A stretch of DNA of 64,000 bases from Candidatus Cloacimonadota bacterium (lineage in GTDB: Bacteria > Cloacimonadota > Cloacimonadia > Cloacimonadales > Cloacimonadaceae). The stretch lies in assembly GCA_023228285.1 (NCBI GenBank), contig JALOBM010000003.1, positions 18,893 to 82,892 on the forward strand, given 5' to 3'. The notes under the pieces were generated by a model. That model made no database searches. It worked only from the letters and a program-made list of their open reading frames with translations, and was not told where the DNA came from. Positions within the stretch are counted from its first letter, which is position 1; each line of letters opens with the position of its first letter. Position numbers and translations under genes: made by a program. Below are positions 9,357-19,534 of the stretch, in pieces.

Positions 9357-9479
9357 CTTGAGTTTATAAACCCTGTCATACGAAAGCAGATAATTAGGCC
9401 GGGCCAGCGGATACTAAAGTTCATTGACAGAATGACTGCATTTATCAATGTGACATCAGGCAAAAATCATGGAGTATTG

Positions 9480-11003
9480 ATGAGCAAACAAAAGAAGACA
9501 GCTATAGAACCTACGCGAGAGCAAAATTATGCAGAATGGTACCAACAAGTTATTAAAAATGCTGATTTAGCAGAAAACAGCGATGTCCGCGGATGCATGG
9601 TTATAAAACCCTGGGGCTATGCAATATGGGAGAACATCCAGAGATCTCTAGATGTAATGTTTCGTGCTACAGGGCATCGTAATGCCTACTTCCCATTGTT
9701 TATCCCCAAATCCTACTTTGAAAAAGAAGCAGAGCATGTAGATGGTTTTGCCAAAGAATGTGCAGTGGTGACCCATTCGCGATTGGAGGATGACGGAGAG
9801 GGTGGTTTGAAGGTCGCAGGTGAATTGACCGAGCCGTTGATCGTGCGCCCAACCAGTGAAACAATCATCGGAGCATCATTTGCCAAGTGGGTAAATTCCT
9901 ACCGTGATCTTCCCCTGTTGATCAATCAATGGGCGAATATTGTGCGCTGGGAAATGCGTACCAGGCTTTTCTTGCGTACCACGGAGTTTCTCTGGCAAGA
10001 AGGGCACACAGTGCATGAAACAGCGGAAGACGCAATGGACGAAACTCTGAAGATGTTGGAAGTATATGCCAGATTTGCCGCTGAGTACCTGGCTCTACCG
10101 GTGATAACCGGAGAGAAAACAGAAGGGGAGAAATTTCCCGGAGCCGTTAATACCTATTGTATTGAAGCCATGATGCAGGATAGAAAAGCACTTCAAGCAG
10201 GAACATCCCACTTTTTGGGACAAAACTTTGCCAAGTCCTCCGGCATCAAATTTCAAGGTCGCAACGGAGAGTTTGAGTATGCCTGGACTACATCTTGGGG
10301 TGTATCAACACGCTTGATCGGAGCGCTGATAATGGCGCATAGCGATGATAATGGTTTGGCATTGCCACCAAAGATAGCACCTTCACATATAGCAATTATA
10401 CCGATCTTTCGAGATGAAGAAGAGAAAGCTGCGGTATTACAGTATTGCGAAAAGATCCAACAATTCTTCAGCAACGAGTACTTTGAGGACATCAGAATTT
10501 ACTATGAATTGGACGACAGGGATCTTACCGGTAGTGAACGGAATTGGTATTGGATCAAGAAAGGGATCCCGCTCAGAATCGAGATTGGTCCCAGAGATAT
10601 AGCCTCAGATTCTGTGATTGTTGCTCGCAGAGACCAAGAACCCCGCGAAAAACAAAGTGTTTCGCTGGCAGACTTAAAAGCTTATGTAATACAGAGTCTG
10701 AGCGAGATTCAGGAAAACTACTATCAGCGCGCACTGAGCTTTCGGAAAGAAAACACCAAGCAGATCGATGACAACAAAAAGTTCTATAAATTCTTCAGTC
10801 CCAAAAACGCTGAAATGCCAGAAATTCATGGTGGCTTTGCAGAATCTCACTGGTGCGGTGATGTAGCATGTGAAGAGAAAATAAAGGAAGATCTGAAAGT
10901 TACGATACGCTGTATCCCATTTGACGCTATTGAAGAAGAGGGGCGATGCATCTGTTGTGGCAAGACTTCCAAACGACGCGTAGTATTTGCCAAATCCTAT
11001 TGA
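9480..11003 (+). CDS. proS: Prolyl-tRNA synthetase, archaeal/eukaryotic-type
   Basis: Class II synthetase charging tRNA-Pro. The start at ATG 9480 (MSKQKK...) is preferred because GGAG lies 5 bases upstream and the protein then has 507 residues. The longer frame from 9339 would begin inside a repeat element. It is the short type without the bacterial editing insertion: the N-terminus reads EPTREQNYAEWY, and class II motif 2 carries RWEMRTRLFLRTTEFLWQEG. The C-terminal zinc-type domain contains HWCGDVACEEK and a CICCG cysteine pair and ends in Tyr, a hallmark of the archaeal/eukaryotic form. cinA starts 1 base after the stop. Confidence 0.94.
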   Translation: MSKQKKTAIEPTREQNYAEWYQQVIKNADLAENSDVRGCMVIKPWGYAIWENIQRSLDVMFRATGHRNAYFPLFIPKSYFEKEAEHVDGFAKECAVVTHSRLEDDGEGGLKVAGELTEPLIVRPTSETIIGASFAKWVNSYRDLPLLINQWANIVRWEMRTRLFLRTTEFLWQEGHTVHETAEDAMDETLKMLEVYARFAAEYLALPVITGEKTEGEKFPGAVNTYCIEAMMQDRKALQAGTSHFLGQNFAKSSGIKFQGRNGEFEYAWTTSWGVSTRLIGALIMAHSDDNGLALPPKIAPSHIAIIPIFRDEEEKAAVLQYCEKIQQFFSNEYFEDIRIYYELDDRDLTGSERNWYWIKKGIPLRIEIGPRDIASDSVIVARRDQEPREKQSVSLADLKAYVIQSLSEIQENYYQRALSFRKENTKQIDDNKKFYKFFSPKNAEMPEIHGGFAESHWCGDVACEEKIKEDLKVTIRCIPFDAIEEEGRCICCGKTSKRRVVFAKSY

Positions 11004-11004
11004 T

Positions 11005-12231
11005 ATGAAACTGAAAAGTGCGGTAATCAGCATCGGAAACGAGCTACTGATCGGGCGAACCCTGAACAGTAATCTCGCCTATCTGGGAGCGGGAATGGCG
11101 GAACTGGGCATACCGGTGGCGTACAGCTTGACCATCCAGGATGACTATGAGGCCATTCAAAAGGCAGTTCATGAGTGCTGGCAAAACTACGATGTTGTGA
11201 TTAGCACCGGAGGTTTGGGTCCTACTCAGGACGATATCACCAAAGCAGCTATTGCTGAATACTTTGGTAAGGATATGCACTTCTGCGAGAATATCTGGCA
11301 ACACATTCAGGATAGGTTTGCCCACCGCAATGTCACAATGCCCCTATCCAATCGCAGCCAGGCCATGGTGCCGGAAGGTTTTGAAGCTTTGAAGAACGAC
11401 AGGGGTACTGCTCCAGGTTTGCATTATAACACCGATGGGAAGCATATATTTGTGCTACAGGGTGTACCTCTGGAGATGCGGTATATGTTCGAAAACTACA
11501 TAAAGCCAATACTCAAACAAGCATATCACGAAGCTAAAGGGTTGGTGGTGCGAAATCTGCATACATATGGTATTGCTGAGTCTGCTTTGGCAGAATTGTT
11601 GGACCCCAAAGAGCTTCCGGAGGGAGTAAGCTTGGCTTGGCTTCCGCAAACAGGCAGAGTGGACTTGAGATTATACGGCGAGGATGCTGCGGCTATTGAG
11701 ATTGCGGAGCAGTATCTGCACAGGCAGACCGGTGACTATGTATGGGGCTATGAAGATACAGTTCCAGCAGAATATCTGCTGCAATTGTTGAAGAAAAAAG
11801 AGTATAGCCTGGCGGTTGCAGAATCATGTACTGGGGGACTGGTTCAGCGTTTTATTACGGATATTCCGGGTTCTTCAGATGTGTTCCTGGGCGGAGTGGT
11901 AAGCTATGCGAATCGGATAAAAGCCGAGCTCTTGAAGGTAGATGAGTCCATATTACGGAGTTTTGGTGCCGTAAGTGAAGAATGCGCGCGGGCTATGGCG
12001 CAGGGGATACAAAGATTGCTCCGGGCAGATGTTGTGGTAGCTGTTACCGGCATCGCTGGTCCTGATGGGGGTTCAACAGATAAACCTGTGGGTACAGTAT
12101 ACTACTGTTGGCGAATCCAGGATAAAGAATATGCTTTACACAAGGTGTTCAATGGCGATCGAGAAAGCATACGCTACAAAGCCGCTGAAGCAGCAATCTT
12201 GGAATTAGCAAATACACTAAGGAATGAGTAA
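11005..12231 (+). CDS. cinA: CinA family protein (competence/damage-inducible; pyridine nucleotide salvage)
   Basis: 408 residues with both domains of full-length CinA. The N-terminal molybdopterin-binding-like (COG1058) domain opens with ISIGNELLIGRT and has a TGGLGPTQDD loop. The C-terminal PncC-type NMN deamidase domain has AESCTGGLVQRFITDIPGSS and VTGIAGPDGG. Known activities are ADP-ribose pyrophosphatase (N-terminal) and NMN amidohydrolase (C-terminal) in NAD recycling. The start at 11005 is chosen over a TTG 18 bases upstream inside proS; no strong ribosome site is visible, so translation is probably coupled to proS. Its end overlaps purD by 8 bases. Confidence 0.93.
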   Translation: MKLKSAVISIGNELLIGRTLNSNLAYLGAGMAELGIPVAYSLTIQDDYEAIQKAVHECWQNYDVVISTGGLGPTQDDITKAAIAEYFGKDMHFCENIWQHIQDRFAHRNVTMPLSNRSQAMVPEGFEALKNDRGTAPGLHYNTDGKHIFVLQGVPLEMRYMFENYIKPILKQAYHEAKGLVVRNLHTYGIAESALAELLDPKELPEGVSLAWLPQTGRVDLRLYGEDAAAIEIAEQYLHRQTGDYVWGYEDTVPAEYLLQLLKKKEYSLAVAESCTGGLVQRFITDIPGSSDVFLGGVVSYANRIKAELLKVDESILRSFGAVSEECARAMAQGIQRLLRADVVVAVTGIAGPDGGSTDKPVGTVYYCWRIQDKEYALHKVFNGDRESIRYKAAEAAILELANTLRNE

Positions 12232-13474
12232 CGTGAAAGTATTGATACTGGGAAGCGGAGCCAGAGAGCATGCGATAGCGGATGCCTTTGACCGTAGTCC
12301 TAAAACAAGCAAAATTTACGTAAGTCCAGGGAACGATGGAATAGCAGAAAGCTTTGAGTGCATAAAGCTGGAGGGATTTGAAGAGATCAGGAACTTCTGT
12401 GAGAATACAGGGATAGATCTAGTCTTCATCGGGCCCGAACAGCCAATTGCAGAAGGTCTGTCGGATTACCTGAAACAGCACTCGATCATGGTGTTTGCTC
12501 CTTCAAAAGCCGCCGCTGCAATAGAATATTCCAAAGAATTTGCAAAAAGGATCATGGGCAAGTATCACGTACCAACAGCCAGGTATCGGATCATCCGAGA
12601 CATTAATGAAGCAGAGAGCATTCTGAAGTGCTTCAAGATGCCTGTAGTCCTGAAAGCTGATGGATTGGCAGCCGGTAAGGGAGTGGTGATATCTTCCGAT
12701 CTTAGCGAAGCGATTAAGTCGTGTAAAGTACTCCTGGAGCAGAATTGCGGAGCAAATGGAGTGCTGGCGGAAGAATATCTGGACGGCTGGGAAGTATCCC
12801 TTTTTGCTATCTGTGACGGCGAAAACTTCCGTACTACTCTTTTTGCTCAGGATCATAAACAGTTGTACGATGGTGATTTTGGGCCAAATACAGGGGGTAT
12901 GGGAGCATACTGTCCTGTACGCGAAGCTGAAGAATACCGGAAGTACATCGAAAATAAAATATTGGAACCAGTGCTAACTGCGTTAAGGGAAGAGCATTGC
13001 ACATATAGCGGGATATTGTATATGGGCTTGATGATTACTACTGAAGGGCCGAAAGTGATAGAATTCAACTGCCGTTTGGGAGATCCAGAAACTCAGGTGC
13101 TATTACCTCTTTTAAAGACTGATATCATGGATATATGTGTGGCCGCATGCGATGGTAAGGTTGATCAACTGAAGCTGGAATGGGACTCACGTTGCGCAGT
13201 CGGAGTGGTATTGGCTGCTCCGGGATATCCAGGCACTTATCGGAAAGACATTCCGATATCAATACCGCAGCTCGAATCCCAATTGTACTTTGCCGGAGTG
13301 AAAAAAACAGAAAGTGGTTTACGCAGTTCCGGAGGAAGGGTGTTGACAGTATTAGCAATTGCTGACAGTTTGGTCGAAGCACGTGATAAAGTCTATGCAG
13401 ATATAAATAAGATAAGTTTTCCGGAAATGGTCTATCGTAAAGATATCGGCCTTAGGGCAAACAAGCTTTCATGA
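12224..13474 (+). CDS. purD: Phosphoribosylamine-glycine ligase (GARS)
   Basis: ATP-grasp enzyme of de novo purine synthesis that joins glycine to 5-phosphoribosylamine. The 416 residues are close to the family norm (about 420). Landmarks are the N-terminal LGSGAREHAIA, the preATP-grasp GPEQPIAEGL, the lysine-containing KADGLAAGKGV loop, GPNTGGMGAY, and the metal-binding region ending in FNCRLGDPETQ. It overlaps cinA by 8 bases and its TGA overlaps the region of the C25 protease start. No other purine genes are in the window. Confidence 0.95.
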   Translation: MSNVKVLILGSGAREHAIADAFDRSPKTSKIYVSPGNDGIAESFECIKLEGFEEIRNFCENTGIDLVFIGPEQPIAEGLSDYLKQHSIMVFAPSKAAAAIEYSKEFAKRIMGKYHVPTARYRIIRDINEAESILKCFKMPVVLKADGLAAGKGVVISSDLSEAIKSCKVLLEQNCGANGVLAEEYLDGWEVSLFAICDGENFRTTLFAQDHKQLYDGDFGPNTGGMGAYCPVREAEEYRKYIENKILEPVLTALREEHCTYSGILYMGLMITTEGPKVIEFNCRLGDPETQVLLPLLKTDIMDICVAACDGKVDQLKLEWDSRCAVGVVLAAPGYPGTYRKDIPISIPQLESQLYFAGVKKTESGLRSSGGRVLTVLAIADSLVEARDKVYADINKISFPEMVYRKDIGLRANKLS

Positions 13475-13485
13475 AGGGAGTTATG

Positions 13486-16400
13486 ATGAGAAGACTATAT
13501 ATATGCTTGCTGATCTTGTTGCCGCTTGTTCTCTTGGCAAATCCCATCAGCGTGGTAAACGAAAACAAGGATACTATTACTCTGAAGTTTGTGATGCCCG
13601 AGTACAATCTAACAGAAATCAATGTAGATGGTTTGCGATTCAAACGTCTGATGATGGATGATGGTGTAAGCACAGCGGACGAAGGCTATCCCGAACTGAG
13701 GATGTTTAGCGTTCCTATCGCTGTTCCCATCGATGGCGGAGCTTCTGCCCGCTTGCTATCTTCAGTACAAAACACTGTAACTGAAGTATTGATCCATCCT
13801 GTTCCAACTATGGATTTGCGGGACGAAATGCCGGTGTACAGTTCCAAGAGAGATTTTCGTGCTTATTCAAAAGCAGGTATGTATCCCACACAGGTGTTGG
13901 AAGTATCCAAACCGGCTTTTGTGGGAGATCGGAGATTTGTGACTCTTCGAATATACCCCTTTCAGTATAATGCTGCCGGCAAAGAGCTGAGAGTATATCA
14001 AGAGATGGAGATCAGTGTAAATATCTCCGGAACTAAGAGCCCCGCACAGAACTGGCAGCTTGGCTACAGCCCGATTGATGTAGCAGGCGATGCTTTTTTT
14101 GTGAATAATGCCAGTTCCAAAGCATGGCGTCAGCTACCAAAACAGGATTATCAATACGAAAGCCCCAAGGGATCTGAGAATCACGTGTCTGATATCCAGA
14201 TAATCGTAGATAGCGAAGGCATATTCAAAGTTCAATACAGTAAGTTGAGAGATTTTATTGCGGAGATGACAGATTCACTGCAGGTGGAGATGAGTTGGAA
14301 CATCGACCAGGTGGATCCACGTAATCTGGAATTGAGAGATGAGTATGGGCAAGTACCGATACACTTCCATGGAGAAGAGGACGGTAGCTTCGATAATGGC
14401 GATTTCTTCGAGTTCTTTGGCGATCGGCATTACGGAGACGAACGCTATAGTGACGATTATACGGCCGAAAATGTTTATACTTTAGGTGTGACAGAAGGAT
14501 ATGGAGCCCGCATGGCCGTAGAAAACGGAGGTTTGATCAGCAGTAATCCGATGGAGTATATGCTGGCGGATGCATATCTGGAATCTGTCCATTTTGAAAA
14601 ACAATTGGTAAGCGATAAACTGGGAAGGGGATGGCAGAATAGTGATCAGGAGTTTTATCGTGAAGATGTGTGGTTTTGGGAAAAAATCAAGGCACCCAAT
14701 CTGGAAATAGTTCCCATCGAATTGGAGTATCCCATTGATAGTGCAGTCCGCAAGGGGAACACAGAAATAGCTTTACATGGCCTTACATATAATGATACTC
14801 TCTCGGTAGGGCAGGTCGATCACGATGCATCCATCAGGATAAATCAGGCTATGGTGAACACTCATTCCTGGATTGGGCAAACTGAGAAGATCTTTCTAAA
14901 CAAGGAACCGATTGCCAATTCGTTCTTTCACCACGGTACCAATAATGTCTATATCAGTCTTTCCGGAAACACAACGATGCTGGAGAAAGAACAGGTAATG
15001 TTGGATTACATCAAACTGCAGTATTGGAGAGAGTATAGAACCGACAGAGACTTCATTAAGTTTACTAAGCCCATTGATCGCCCCAATGGATTGTTCCAAT
15101 TTGATATAGGAGGGTTTTCGTCTCCCAATGTATCTGTTTACAAGATTGGCTCCAGTGTGTTTAACGGCTTACAAATAGAGCCTTTTACAATGGATGGTAC
15201 TGCTCCTTGGACCGTTAGTTTACAGGATAGTGTATCCTCAAATGCCGTCCTCTATTATGCCGTGGAAGAGGGTGCCAAAAAGAGCCCAAAACTACTGCGC
15301 ATGAACCTGCCCTCAGATCTGAAGAATCCGATGAATTCAGCAAATGTGGTCGTGATTACTCCATATCAGTTTATGGAATCGGAAGGGACTCAGATGCTGA
15401 CCGATCTCTGGTCTTCAGAAGGCCATACTGTGAAGACAGTAGATATTCAGGATATATATGATGAGTTCAACAACGGTATTGTGTCTGCCGAGGCAATTAA
15501 AGATTTTCTGACACACGCTTACAATCATTGGAGAACTCCCCGTTTGAGTCATGTAATTCTCTTGGGCGAAGGTATTGATGATACAAGGGACAACAGCCCT
15601 AGCCGCAAGTACAACCTGATTCCTGTAAAGAAGACTTGGACTTTCAAACATGGAGCAACTGCCAGCGATACCTGGTATGCCTGCATTGTGGGTGATGATT
15701 TGGTGCCGGATATCAGTCTTGCGCGCATCAATGTATGGACAGAAGAACAAATCTCAGACTATGCCCTGAAAGCTAAATCCTATCGAGACAATCTGTACAC
15801 CAACCGTCAATGGAACAACCATGTTACATTAACTGCTGGAGGCAAGATAGACGATGGAAACGACATCTTCTCTCAGCAATCCGAGAGAATCCGCCGCAGA
15901 AGCATCCCAGAACACTATCGCGTAACTAGGGTATATACCAGTACTCAAACCGTCAGCAGCGAATATTTTGGGGGCACATTTGACTTGAAAGACGCAATAA
16001 ATAGCGGTACTCAATTCGTCCAATTTATGGGGCACGGTGGCGGTCGTGTATGGGCAGATTACAACTTGTTTAACTTCAATGATGTGGCTACTTTGAACAA
16101 TCAAGTCCTTCCGGTAGTACTATCTTTGGCATGTTATGCCTCAGCATTTGATACAAACGGTGCTGCATCGATATCTGAAGCGCTTATTGCTCAACCAGAT
16201 AAAGGAGCAATCGTAACCTTGGGCTTTTCCGGATTGGGATACCTTATGCAGGATGAGGACTGGGGTCATGCCTTTAGTGAAGCTGCGTTCAAGATGGATT
16301 TCGATACCTTGGGAGAGGCATATGTATTTGCTCTGGCAAGGTACTATACGACCACTTCCAGCGCTGCCTCCAGATACGCCCTCACAAATGGGTCAGTCTA

Positions 16401-18507
16401 TTTGGGGGATCCTCTGATAAGCTTGAACAAACCGATAGTGCATAACACAGTGGTTACTCAGAACCACAATCCGGAACCAGGAGAGTCCTTGAGCGTGCAA
16501 GCCCAATTCCCTGCTGATGTAGCAAGGGCTCGGATGTATATCATGAACGAGAATGAGACCGTAAAAAACGTGCCATACGACATAGATCTGGTCTCAGGTG
16601 AGTTCCTATCCAACTATGAAATACCTCAGGGCTCCAGTAACTATACAAACAAGATAATGGTATCGGGATATTCACCGGCCAAACAATATATTGGCACCAC
16701 TTTCTACAGCGTGGGACGTCCTGCCGTAAAACACGAAGGATTTATTCCTGCCCAGCCTGTTTATACTGATTCTACGGTATTTATGGCAAGAGTCTTCAAT
16801 CCCCAGGACATCATGAGCTTATATGTGGCAGTAAGAACCGATAGTGTCTATTACCCCAAAACACAAACGTGGGAAGTGCTATGGGAGAACTATTCCATGA
16901 GTCCGGATGCTGAAGACAACACCTTGTGGAAGACCGACACGAAGCTTCGCAAATTTCCGACCAAGCGTGAAATACCATTCAAGTATTATATCACGGATAA
17001 GGATACGCTGGTTTTTGAAAGCCCATTGCAGTCTTTCCACGTAGCAGGTCCGGATCTATTCCTTCAGGAGATACTTCTAGATGCAAACGATGGTATTCCT
17101 GTACTGAAAGTAAAATCGACCAATGTGGGGAACGCAGCGTCGCTTACAACTGATTTGAGGCTGTTCAAGAGGGTTAGAGATGTTTGGATAATGGTTTCGG
17201 AGCAGGATTTTGCTCCTCTGGATGTGGAAGAATACCGTTGGGATACTATCTCATTGGAAGATTTACCCAATGGTAACCATCAATTGGAAGTGAGAGTGAA
17301 TACCACTTTTGTATTTCAGGAATGGGATTTCTTTGTAAACACAAACAACTACATTCCCATTGAAATACCTATGAATTACTTCAGTGTGGACAGCGGAGGA
17401 GCCAGCATCAACAGCCTAGACAACAACCTTACTTGTACTGTGCCTCCAGGATTTGTGAACTCCGGATCAGTTGGATTTGCTGTTAATGACTTGGATAATA
17501 TCCAATTGCTGAATCAGCCTGATCTTCAAACAATCCTGATGCAGAATCCTGCGGAAGGCAGCGATCTCCAATTGTCCATCCCGTATGAGATCAAGCTGTT
17601 GAATACCAGTCTGGTGGATTCTCTGGGTTTCTTCGATAATGGCAAAAAGCTGAACCTCACATTCAAGTACAGCTCAAATGACGATGATACGCAAGACTTT
17701 GAATCTGAATACAGCTTCAAGATATATCGTTACAATACCGACTATCAGAAGTGGATTCTGGTAGGCGGACACATGGATCTGTCGAATGACACCGTAAGTT
17801 TTGAGGTGGCAAGACAGGGTACCTATTGCATATTCCGGAATACGGACAATACACCTCCAACAATAGAAGTGAACGTTCAGGATCAGGAATTTACTGTAGG
17901 CGGCTACGTGGCGGGAGACGGAGTGATCTCGTTGCTGTTGAGCGATGCCAACGGTATCGATTTGATCGACAACAGAATCCATCTATCTTTGAATGGTTCA
18001 GAAATTCCCGAAACAGATTATGTGATCAGCATCAATAAAGAGAACATCAATCGGGTACCGGTGAAGTATCAGCTCGATCTGCAGAAGGGAGATCACAACC
18101 TCAAGGTTGTTTGTACAGATCTAAACGGTAATGTTATGTCCCGTGAAGCTCAATTCATCGTAAACGACGAATTCAACATACTGAATATTGCCAATTATCC
18201 CAATCCGGTATTAGGCCAGGCTCAAGATCCCAAGAATGATGGTCGGACTCGTTTCACATATGTACTAACCGACTCTGCGGATGAGGTTTACATTAAAGTA
18301 TATACTATTAGCGGCAGATTGGTGAAGACATTTAGGGATCTTCCTACGGGGGTGGGATATCATGAATATCCCAGAACCCTTTATGCATGGGACTGTAGGG
18401 ACGAACAAGGCTTCCTTCTGGCGAATGGGACTTACTTCTATAGAGTGGTTGCCCGCCGGGGGAACAAGAAAATCGAGAAGACCATGAAAATGGCCATTCT
18501 GAGATAA
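13486..18507 (+). CDS. Gingipain-like C25 cysteine protease with type IX sorting domain
   Basis: A secreted 1673-residue peptidase. A signal peptide (MRRLYICLLILLPLVLLA) is followed by a long N-terminal beta-rich region. The C25 (gingipain R-type) catalytic domain carries the His in MGHGGGR (about residue 849) and the Cys in SLACYAS (about residue 881). Further beta-sandwich domains follow. A final domain starts NIANYPNPV and ends in a FlgD-like/type A sorting fold (about 1565-1673). Such domains route proteins through the type IX secretion system. Several in-frame ATGs exist (13471, 13483, 13486); 13486 has GGAG at a sensible 5-base distance. porV follows 11 bases later, so it may be the PorU sortase or a cargo protease; the sequence alone does not separate these. 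Confidence 0.88.
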   Translation: MRRLYICLLILLPLVLLANPISVVNENKDTITLKFVMPEYNLTEINVDGLRFKRLMMDDGVSTADEGYPELRMFSVPIAVPIDGGASARLLSSVQNTVTEVLIHPVPTMDLRDEMPVYSSKRDFRAYSKAGMYPTQVLEVSKPAFVGDRRFVTLRIYPFQYNAAGKELRVYQEMEISVNISGTKSPAQNWQLGYSPIDVAGDAFFVNNASSKAWRQLPKQDYQYESPKGSENHVSDIQIIVDSEGIFKVQYSKLRDFIAEMTDSLQVEMSWNIDQVDPRNLELRDEYGQVPIHFHGEEDGSFDNGDFFEFFGDRHYGDERYSDDYTAENVYTLGVTEGYGARMAVENGGLISSNPMEYMLADAYLESVHFEKQLVSDKLGRGWQNSDQEFYREDVWFWEKIKAPNLEIVPIELEYPIDSAVRKGNTEIALHGLTYNDTLSVGQVDHDASIRINQAMVNTHSWIGQTEKIFLNKEPIANSFFHHGTNNVYISLSGNTTMLEKEQVMLDYIKLQYWREYRTDRDFIKFTKPIDRPNGLFQFDIGGFSSPNVSVYKIGSSVFNGLQIEPFTMDGTAPWTVSLQDSVSSNAVLYYAVEEGAKKSPKLLRMNLPSDLKNPMNSANVVVITPYQFMESEGTQMLTDLWSSEGHTVKTVDIQDIYDEFNNGIVSAEAIKDFLTHAYNHWRTPRLSHVILLGEGIDDTRDNSPSRKYNLIPVKKTWTFKHGATASDTWYACIVGDDLVPDISLARINVWTEEQISDYALKAKSYRDNLYTNRQWNNHVTLTAGGKIDDGNDIFSQQSERIRRRSIPEHYRVTRVYTSTQTVSSEYFGGTFDLKDAINSGTQFVQFMGHGGGRVWADYNLFNFNDVATLNNQVLPVVLSLACYASAFDTNGAASISEALIAQPDKGAIVTLGFSGLGYLMQDEDWGHAFSEAAFKMDFDTLGEAYVFALARYYTTTSSAASRYALTNGSVYLGDPLISLNKPIVHNTVVTQNHNPEPGESLSVQAQFPADVARARMYIMNENETVKNVPYDIDLVSGEFLSNYEIPQGSSNYTNKIMVSGYSPAKQYIGTTFYSVGRPAVKHEGFIPAQPVYTDSTVFMARVFNPQDIMSLYVAVRTDSVYYPKTQTWEVLWENYSMSPDAEDNTLWKTDTKLRKFPTKREIPFKYYITDKDTLVFESPLQSFHVAGPDLFLQEILLDANDGIPVLKVKSTNVGNAASLTTDLRLFKRVRDVWIMVSEQDFAPLDVEEYRWDTISLEDLPNGNHQLEVRVNTTFVFQEWDFFVNTNNYIPIEIPMNYFSVDSGGASINSLDNNLTCTVPPGFVNSGSVGFAVNDLDNIQLLNQPDLQTILMQNPAEGSDLQLSIPYEIKLLNTSLVDSLGFFDNGKKLNLTFKYSSNDDDTQDFESEYSFKIYRYNTDYQKWILVGGHMDLSNDTVSFEVARQGTYCIFRNTDNTPPTIEVNVQDQEFTVGGYVAGDGVISLLLSDANGIDLIDNRIHLSLNGSEIPETDYVISINKENINRVPVKYQLDLQKGDHNLKVVCTDLNGNVMSREAQFIVNDEFNILNIANYPNPVLGQAQDPKNDGRTRFTYVLTDSADEVYIKVYTISGRLVKTFRDLPTGVGYHEYPRTLYAWDCRDEQGFLLANGTYFYRVVARRGNKKIEKTMKMAILR

Positions 18508-18518
18508 GGGGAGCAGAG

Positions 18519-19526
18519 ATGAAGAAGATATTCTTTCTTGGCCTTATGAGCTTGTTCTGCTGTGCACCAGCTTTTGCGGGCAGATATGCCGGTGACTTCA
18601 TGATGATAGGCTCCGGAGTTCGCGCTTTGGGCATGGGTGGTGCTTTCTCGGCTCTGGCAGACGATGGTTCGGCGATCTATTGGAACAGCGGAGGGTTGTC
18701 CCAAATCCGCGATTCTGAAGTTCAGGTGATGCATGCTTTCCTGTACGGTAATTTGGCCAGCTATGATTATATGGGTTATGTGCAACCATTGCCGAATGAT
18801 GTATCAATTGCCTTTAACCTAACCAGATTGTCTGTGGACGATATCCCCATATTCGACGAGAGCCATCTGGAGGGGACAGTGGATCAGAGAATCCAAAGCA
18901 TTGCAAACCAATTGCCGGGAATACCGGACGGACACTTCCGATCAACGGACGATCTGTACCAGTTTGCGTTTTCCAAGAACATCAAGTTTGGTGTAAATAT
19001 GGGCTGGCAGTTCTTTGAGATACCTTTTGAACTCGGCTTGGGCGGCAATGTGAAATTCATTCAACGCAAACTGAAAGACAACTTGGGTACGGGTACTGGA
19101 TTTGATCTGGGAGTGAAGCTGCGTACCGATATGTCCGTACTGTTTGATGAGGATTACCTGGGCGATCTACATGTAGGTATCAATTTCCAAGATGTGGCAG
19201 GGACTACGATCAGCTGGGATACGAACAGCGAGATTCGGGATGAAGTTCTTTTCAATACCAAGGCCGGTGTCGCTCTGGTGCAGCCTTTGGAAAAGCTGAA
19301 AAGTACAATACTACTGGCCTATGACTACGATTATGTGTATGGCGGCACCAATCATTATGGGATAGAATGGAATTATGATAACAAAGCCAATCTGCGTTTG
19401 GGTTATTACGATACAAATTTCAGTTGTGGCGCCAGCGTGAAAGTATATGGTGTGATGCTGGATTATGCCCTTATCACAAACCCGGTTGGGATAACCAACA
19501 GACTGGGTTTGAGAATCAGTTTTTAG
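18519..19526 (+). CDS. porV: PorV/PorQ-family outer membrane protein (type IX secretion)
   Basis: 335 residues with a cleavable signal peptide (MKKIFFLGLMSLFCCAPAFA). The family signature just after it is GSGVRALGMGGAFSALADDG followed by IYWNSGGLSQ, typical of the FadL-like beta-barrel PorV/PorQ (UPF0164) family. The rest alternates aromatic and polar residues and ends in a C-terminal Phe (LGLRISF), as outer-membrane barrels do. In Bacteroidota, PorV shuttles type IX cargo to the PorU sortase. Its position directly after a C25 protease, 11 bases away, supports that role. PorQ cannot be ruled out. Confidence 0.85.
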   Translation: MKKIFFLGLMSLFCCAPAFAGRYAGDFMMIGSGVRALGMGGAFSALADDGSAIYWNSGGLSQIRDSEVQVMHAFLYGNLASYDYMGYVQPLPNDVSIAFNLTRLSVDDIPIFDESHLEGTVDQRIQSIANQLPGIPDGHFRSTDDLYQFAFSKNIKFGVNMGWQFFEIPFELGLGGNVKFIQRKLKDNLGTGTGFDLGVKLRTDMSVLFDEDYLGDLHVGINFQDVAGTTISWDTNSEIRDEVLFNTKAGVALVQPLEKLKSTILLAYDYDYVYGGTNHYGIEWNYDNKANLRLGYYDTNFSCGASVKVYGVMLDYALITNPVGITNRLGLRISF

Positions 19527-19534
19527 GAGTAATA

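Larger units (their letters stand above)
8941..9479. other. 539-bp gene-free stretch upstream of proS
   Basis: Holds one copy of palindromic repeat P (8993-9054) and one copy of the MITE-like element E (9184-9356). The remaining sequence (9055-9183 and 9357-9479) is AT-rich with no convincing gene. The open frame that extends proS upstream to 9339 begins inside element E and is not taken as coding. Confidence 0.7.

Noticed and set aside
9339-9479. In-frame 47-residue N-terminal extension of proS
   Set aside because: Begins inside the inverted repeat of element E, while ATG 9480 has a GGAG ribosome site and the family start.
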